This document shows, piece by piece, positions 58,062 through 64,000 of a stretch of DNA of 64,000 bases (position 1 is its first letter; every line of letters begins with the position of its first letter). Under the pieces are notes generated by a model. The model searched no databases. It was not told where the DNA came from and saw only the letters and a program-made list of their open reading frames with translations. Source of the stretch: Ananas comosus. Lineage: Eukaryota > Streptophyta > Magnoliopsida > Poales > Bromeliaceae. A program made the position numbers and the translations under genes. The DNA lies in the NCBI RefSeq assembly GCF_001540865.1, contig NC_033625.1, forward strand, positions 10,870,501 through 10,934,500. The letters run 5' to 3'.

Positions 58062-58161
58062 NNNNNNNNNNNNNNNNNNNNNNNNNNNNNNNNNNNNNNN
58101 NNNNNNNNNNNNNNNNNNNNNNNNNNNNNNNNNNNNNNNNNNNNNNNNNNNNNNNNNNNNN
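58062..58161. other. Assembly gap of 100 N
   Basis: Exactly 100 Ns, a conventional placeholder of unknown true length. The sequence to the right differs in character from that to the left. Confidence 1.
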
Positions 58162-61100
58162 TGTCAAGGAATTTTCAATTCGCTCTATCTCCTTCGGCAA
58201 CTCACACCATTGCCGAGTAATACTTTATCCAGTGGCGGTGGATGATTTTGCGATCATTCAATTTGAGTATTTTGCGGCTTTATACAATTTTGATGTTTCA
58301 TTCGAGAGGAGGAGAGAGATGTCGATGATTATTGGATTTGTTTAGGCAAAAATGAAAGATATAAGACGTAATTAGCCACATTGCAGGACATTCTTACACT
58401 TTATTATAGTCTATCGCAGCTGTAAGGCATTAATGAATGTAATCGTTGCATATGGTCACGCACACTCTATAACTCTGGGTCTTGACATGAGGACTTTCGC
58501 AGTTGTGTAGGTCCTTTGTCGGCCGTCGAGAGGACACACCAAGTGTCTCTTCGGGCGAGCTTGTCCATTTTTCAATGTCCTCGTACAAGAATAGTCTCAA
58601 ATAGTTGCAAGCAACAAGGTTAAATTTATCAGAATAGCATATAATTCATGATTTCAAAGGTATCCGATGTAAACAACTTGCACGTTAGATGCCCGATCGT
58701 CTTACTGTGTTCCGAAATCTCTGTTGTGCCACCTCCTCCGCTCGCAGCTGCCGCCTGCCCACACTTTCCTTCGCGCCTGCCTCCTTCGCAAGTCTCCTCG
58801 CGCCTTCGCCTTCCTTTCCTCATGCTCCCCAGCCTGCGCAGCAGCCCTCTATCTTTTACTCGCGCCACAGCGCTCTCACTTCCGCCTCGACCGCCCAACA
58901 TTTTCCACCTCATCTGCGTCCCCCGCTTCTTTTATCACCTTCGGCACGAATGTTACCCCGCCGTGTCCGCTCCCGCCGCTTGTTGGCTGACGGCTCCTCT
59001 TTCGGCGAAACTTGTGTTACCGTCGCCGCCAACCGTCGAGCCCCGCCGCCGACCTCTGTAGTGAGTATAACAGCGGGCAACTCGTCACATATGTTGGATG
59101 ACGAATTGTTTATGCAGCTAATGGTAAAAAAATTTAAAAAAATTTTTTAAAATTGCGCGTTCAATTACACTAATTATTTTAGATAACACATATTAATTAC
59201 CTTTTAACACTATTACTTACTCCTTTATCATCATTACTTACTTCAATCGCTTTTTCATAAAGGATCTTCCTGGCGAAAAGACCAGCTTTTGGACGTCCAT
59301 ATTCTTCGCTCCGTTTCGGGCTGCCGAAAGCCTGCAATCACCAAAAAAAGCGATAGTATGTTACACTACACAAGTATATGATGTCATTATTACATAAGAA
59401 ATTTACATAATATACAGAACTAAAACAAGGATGTTATTAATGAAGTCCTGGTAACTTTACAATTATTATTGAATGAAATTTACGACCCATCATCGCGTTT
59501 GTTGGACAATGTAACACTAAATAGGGCTCACATACTGTCGGCGATGTGTCGCGGGCGATTGGTTCGTCGGCTTTATTTTTTCGTCCCAGTCTGAGGTCGG
59601 AGATCGTACGGGCTTCGAAATCGTTTGCCCTCCCCAGCGTGCGATTTTAGGCACCTCCTTGGGAGTCCTTTGGCGACTCGATAGTTTTTGACAGTGCCCC
59701 ATTCTTTCTAGATTTCGAGAAGCTCCTCGACGTTCTTATCCCATTTCGGGATTCCATCCTAATTGGCCGGAGATCGGTTGCGGCATCGCCAATGACGCAT
59801 CCTTCATTCATTTTTTTAACTCCCTGTGTCGACTCGCGAGATGATTCTAGACGGTAGGGGGTGTTGTACTCACTCACCATGTCGTGCCCTCCTCTTCTTG
59901 CTTTTTATAATTCCAGTAGTGCCGTGGGTGGATTTTGGTGCTGTAGGAGTTGCCGGATTGGCTCAGATGCCGCAACGGAAGTGGCAAAGACTGAACACCA
60001 CGGCTCTCATGTGCGGCTAATGCCCGCCATCACCTCTTTATACTACGCCGCGGAGTTCCTCATTCTTAGGCATGCTGGTGGCGCCTCTGCTGAACTTTAA
60101 GCCTCGACACCCACCAGCCTGTAGTTTCCTCCGGGTTGAGAGTTCTCGATGCCTGCGGCGCACGTAGTGAATTAAAATCCTCCTTCACTCTAGACATTCT
60201 CCTGCGAACGACGAGTCCATCTAATCGTTATCCACCTCTGGACCATGAAATATTGCACGCGGGAGCAGAGGGCATTGTCCACCCAGTCTGCTCAAATATC
60301 ACACCCTGATGCAAAGATATTATTACACGAATATCAAAAAGATATCACACCCTAGAGTTCACTAGTTACATGTTTAAAGTATAGCAATAGCTTAATTTGG
60401 CACTATTATAGAAATTGATTTGCACGTTACTTGACGATAGAGACTACGGAGACTAGCCGGGTGCACAAGAACGTATCCTACCCGTCGATTAGCTTGTATT
60501 TAACGGCGGGAGCCATTAGTGCTGTCGATTTATAACGGTGGTTACTGCTTCCGGCAATTGTAAGCGTGCCAGGGCGGGAGAATCATTCGACATGAAACCC
60601 ACCAGTCCTTGCGGACAGAGATTATTGGTATTGTGTAAAAGAACAATACAAAAAAAAGTATAAGAATAATATTCTTCCAAGTCGGTAATGCTCCTCTGTG
60701 CCTGTTTCGGGTCACTCTCCTTAAACTCACCTCTTCAGGTTCTTGCGGTTCGAGGCCTTCTTCCCTCAAGGAACGATTTAATGACTCCGCCCGCCAATTG
60801 AGCGCTTAGCTAGACTTGGCCCGACAGGGCTTAATCCAAGAAGAACTGCACCTCCTTGGCCGGAGCATTGACTTGAGGCCTATTTGAAATCTACAACCCT
60901 CCTTCCAATGATGGAGATGAGAATCCAGCAATGGCCTATCTGAAGGTGATTGTCGAGGGAAGAGTGATACCAAAAAAAAAAAAAATTAAATTCCAAATAT
61001 GTATCTCCTGGATGACGAGAAGATAGAGCGGTCTTTCATAACGACTGGTCGTAGTCTTCGTACGCGTCGACAAAACACCGCGAATCACAAGAATCTACCG

Positions 61101-64000
61101 CGGGCCGCGGCGAATCGCCACGAAGGCTCTTTACGGCCGTCGGTCAGACGATGAATAGATAGATTGGCGACGACTTTCGACGCATTGCAAGCAATGTAGA
61201 GTAATTGCGTCGTTGTATCGCCGATGGTTCGATAGTTGAGATGGTGTGTTACAAATAGAATGAAGGCCTGATAGGGACATGACCGACGTAAGTCGGTTTA
61301 GGCCCTTAAAAGATTAGAATAGCGGTAACGAAGGAGCAATAAGGAGTTTGAAGTAGGGGAGGCATAAGTCTGGCCCAACCTTCTCACGATAACGTGTAAG
61401 AGTTCCATACTAAAACCTGACACATTAGCACCACAAACAGCCAACAACAGAGCAAATGCTGAAAGATAGGGCATTAAATGCGCGACAGAATAGTACATGC
61501 CTGTGATCGCTATACTCGAGTAAGTAGTGAAGAGCACTGCGCCGTTAAGAGAGGGGACGAAGACACCGCTAGCCGGTAAGAGAGGGAAGAGACACCGGCG
61601 ACACATCGAACTTCTTCGGAGAATCATCGATTTAATCCTGATTAAACTTCTTTTGCACCTTCTCATACATAACGTTGAAGTTGTATTATAAATATATGGT
61701 CCATCATAATCCTAGTTCTAAAAATGGTTCTAAAAATGGTTAACCTCGTGCCCATTACTTCCAGACCATTGACTCTATGACCATTACTTTTCAAACCATG
61801 ATCGATACTACGATATATTCACCATTACTGGCTATTTGAGCTGCTTTTACAGCGCGTCGCGATCACTTAATCGCGTTTAACGTGTCAAACTTAAATCGTG
61901 GTCTTCACCATTAAGTGTAATAAATTTGCCAAATGAGTGCCACACACTGTCTAACCAGTACAAAGAAAATTCCTTGTCCGAAGAACTATTTTTAAAATTA
62001 TTTGTAACATGTTTCCTAAGTTACTCGTAAGTGCAAAAACAGTGTAAGATTTTCTCTAATTGTTTATTAATATGAATGTTAAACAGTTGCAATCCATCGT
62101 CGGAAGTAATAGTGTAAAATCTTGCGCTATATGTAGGTAATACACATAAAAGCGGTTTGCACAGAAATAATGAATTAACAGATAAATTTACTATAAAGGC
62201 GTAACAATGTAAGAAAGGAATCCTCTTTTATTAATATACCGAGCAATATTAACATTGTCTTTGACGAACAACTACGCAACATATAATAACATCGTTTTTG
62301 CATACAAATACGATAGTTCACACATTCATGAACTTTCGCATCAAACATATTAGTTGAACAAATTAGCCCTTCATTTTACAAAAGTACGACTCATCATCAA
62401 AGCTGCCGCAAGATCCACGAGCACTATAACATACTTTGAGGTTCATCTATCGAAGAGGAAAATAGCAAAAGAGAGAGGCTCGCCTCGAGGGGTATGTCGG
62501 AGCTTTATTTGCACTAGGCACTTTGGCATTGACGTTTTGGCACACATGTTCGTACAAGAGACAGTATAGTTAGAAAAATTCTATGTCTATCCGATAAAAA
62601 AAGATCTGGAGAATTTAAGAACACCTGTATAGGTGCGTAGCCTGTGTCGCAAATAAAGCACAGTATCAATAGGCGAATACCATATCTTAAAGCCTCCTAT
62701 TGAGATGATCACACTTCCACGACCGAGCCTCTTCTTCGTCGCACGTCTCCTGCGCTCTCTCCTCCTCGTCTCGTGTACCTCCATCATCGCCGTTTCTCGT
62801 TCGCCGGTTGCCCAAAGTCCTGGAGAGTTGCTTTTTAGAAAGACGAACAGCATTTGAGGAATAGAGTCGACGGTACTCCTTTACCCTCGTTGCGTAACCA
62901 GTTTAGTAAGCCGACTATTTAATGCTCTGCGAAATATTAGTTTTCGTCGTGAACAGAAATGGCTAATGCCACCTGCAAAGAGCGTATACTGTAACGAATC
63001 ACTTTAAAATATCAATAATCATTCAACCGTATAAAAATAGTGAACAATATCCTTAATACTAGTGCAATCAAGTACCAAAATGCAAAAAAAGTGAATACTC
63101 GGCGCGATATTCAGAGTAAATTGTCATAACAGTGCAACGGCCTTTACGAGTTAAATTCGAAAGTCGCTTTTACTCTTCCGAGGCAGCTTCGACTTATAAC
63201 AGGCCGGTGTCTCCTATCCTGCCAGAAGCAGACTCATAACGTAAGAACGCTAACGCTACGTACTTTTAGAGCATTAAATGCGCGCTTCGCTGAGAGCGTT
63301 ATCCACGCTATTCGCCAGACCTGTGTGTTTGCTTGTTCAATGGATCCATTGCACTATTATTGTGACATAGTTGCACCCTTATGAACTTAAGTTCTACTTT
63401 ATACCTTACGTTGCACTATTATTTGACATAGTTACACCCTTTTTGAAAATAGTCTCTATATTTTTCTGTGCTGTACTTCTTTTTATCTAGTAGAGCGAAG
63501 CCTCCAAATTGCCACAATAACAAAGAAACAATCCAGATAGTGCGAATCACTCTTAACTGCCTCGTTGCTCGGATCGTTCTTTTCTGATCGCCTCGTTGCT
63601 GGGATCGTAACTCCGATCGACGCCTCCTCCTCCTCCTAGCAGTCTCCATGCACTGGAACAAGCTACGAATGCACTGTGTATAGACGTCCTGCTTGCACCA
63701 TTTATCTTTGTAGCTCTTCGCGTTGCACTATATCGGGCGCGGCACTATTTGTCAATAGCTTTCGAAATTTCGTAAACGTCTAAAGCGCGAAGGAAACGCG
63801 CGGCGGCGAATTAGCGGCGCGCGATGTGGTCCGAGTTCCGAGTAATGATCGGAGGAGGTGGTTGCGTACAGCGGACGCGGCGCATTTAATGAGCGCCAGA
63901 CAGTACGGCATGGTAACATCCGTTGAGAATACGCTGAGGAATACTACCGTATTGCACTCTAAAAGCTTAGTACGAGTCTGTTCCAAAAAATTTGCACTGG
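58162..64000. other. CpG-rich region of unknown nature
   Basis: No transposon domain or known gene was recognised. CG dinucleotides are frequent by eye, unlike the LTR-rich DNA to the left. GC-rich islands occur at 58720-59060, 59520-60080 and 61020-61160. Short repeats recur: GCATTAAATGCGC (61470, 63273; a similar inverted site at 63880) and GCACTATTATT...GACATAGTTG/ACACCC (63351, 63413). Open frames are short. Possible explanations are a poorly conserved gene with many introns, an unknown transposon, or a misplaced contig. Confidence 0.4.
59242..59331 (-). other. Exon-like island in the CpG-rich region
   Basis: On the minus strand GATTGCAG precedes and GTAAGTAATG follows a 90-bp block. Its 30 codons are fully open (AFGSPKRSEEYGRPKAGLFA then RKILYEKAIE). 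Both splice signals are strong. No homologue is recognised and no linked exons were proven, so this is only a candidate. Confidence 0.25.

Noticed and set aside
58689..59150. 153-residue plus-strand frame in a GC-rich island
   Set aside because: Three overlapping frames are all open because of high GC; composition (Ser, Pro, Ala, Arg) fits translation of GC-rich non-coding DNA. Kept only as part of the unresolved region.
1..64000. tRNA or rRNA genes
   Set aside because: I looked for the GGTTCGAATC-type T-loop and for rRNA core motifs and saw none convincing; a covariance-model scan would be needed to exclude degenerate copies.

Overview
The window is nuclear DNA from a flowering plant. Two spliced protein-coding genes with GT-AG introns sit in a large background of LTR retrotransposon debris and small DNA transposons. 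LTR style, AT-rich introns and gene structures look monocot-like; a pineapple-type genome is my guess and cannot be proved here.

Layout. 1-10.9 kb is a Ty3/gypsy graveyard: a long LTR (about 1815-5182), an inverted partial copy of the same LTR (about 5846-6589), a gypsy pol remnant that has lost most of its integrase (6590-7244) and its 3' LTR (7297-9688). Gene 1 (11097-23640, +) is a plastid-targeted metallo-beta-lactamase-fold protein with seven coding exons; its 9.7 kb third intron is filled with retrotransposon fragments. 23.6-27.7 kb is intergenic with MITE-like elements, including one packed with short palindromes. 27.7-35.2 kb is a minus-strand Ty1/copia element. Its LTR was hit by two Mutator-like elements, one carrying a short-chain dehydrogenase fragment, and its RNase H region was split by a 2.47 kb solo LTR flanked by a perfect 5-bp target-site duplication. 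Gene 2 (51126 to 37065, -) has twelve coding exons for a 457-residue plant protein, probably plastid-targeted and resembling the senescence-associated AAF family. Its introns hold hAT MITEs, a Harbinger-like fold-back element and a solo-LTR-like sequence. 53.2-58.06 kb is again gypsy debris with two fragments in opposite orientation. After a 100-N gap (58062-58161), the last 5.8 kb looks different: CpG-rich, without recognisable transposon proteins, and with a few exon-like islands.

The two genes share no obvious pathway beyond probable plastid location. The main story is nested transposon insertion, whose order can be read from target-site duplications, and LTR promoters carrying tandem palindromic boxes. 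Four single-base Ns occur in the left half; three lie at seams of direct duplications and are probably assembly joins.
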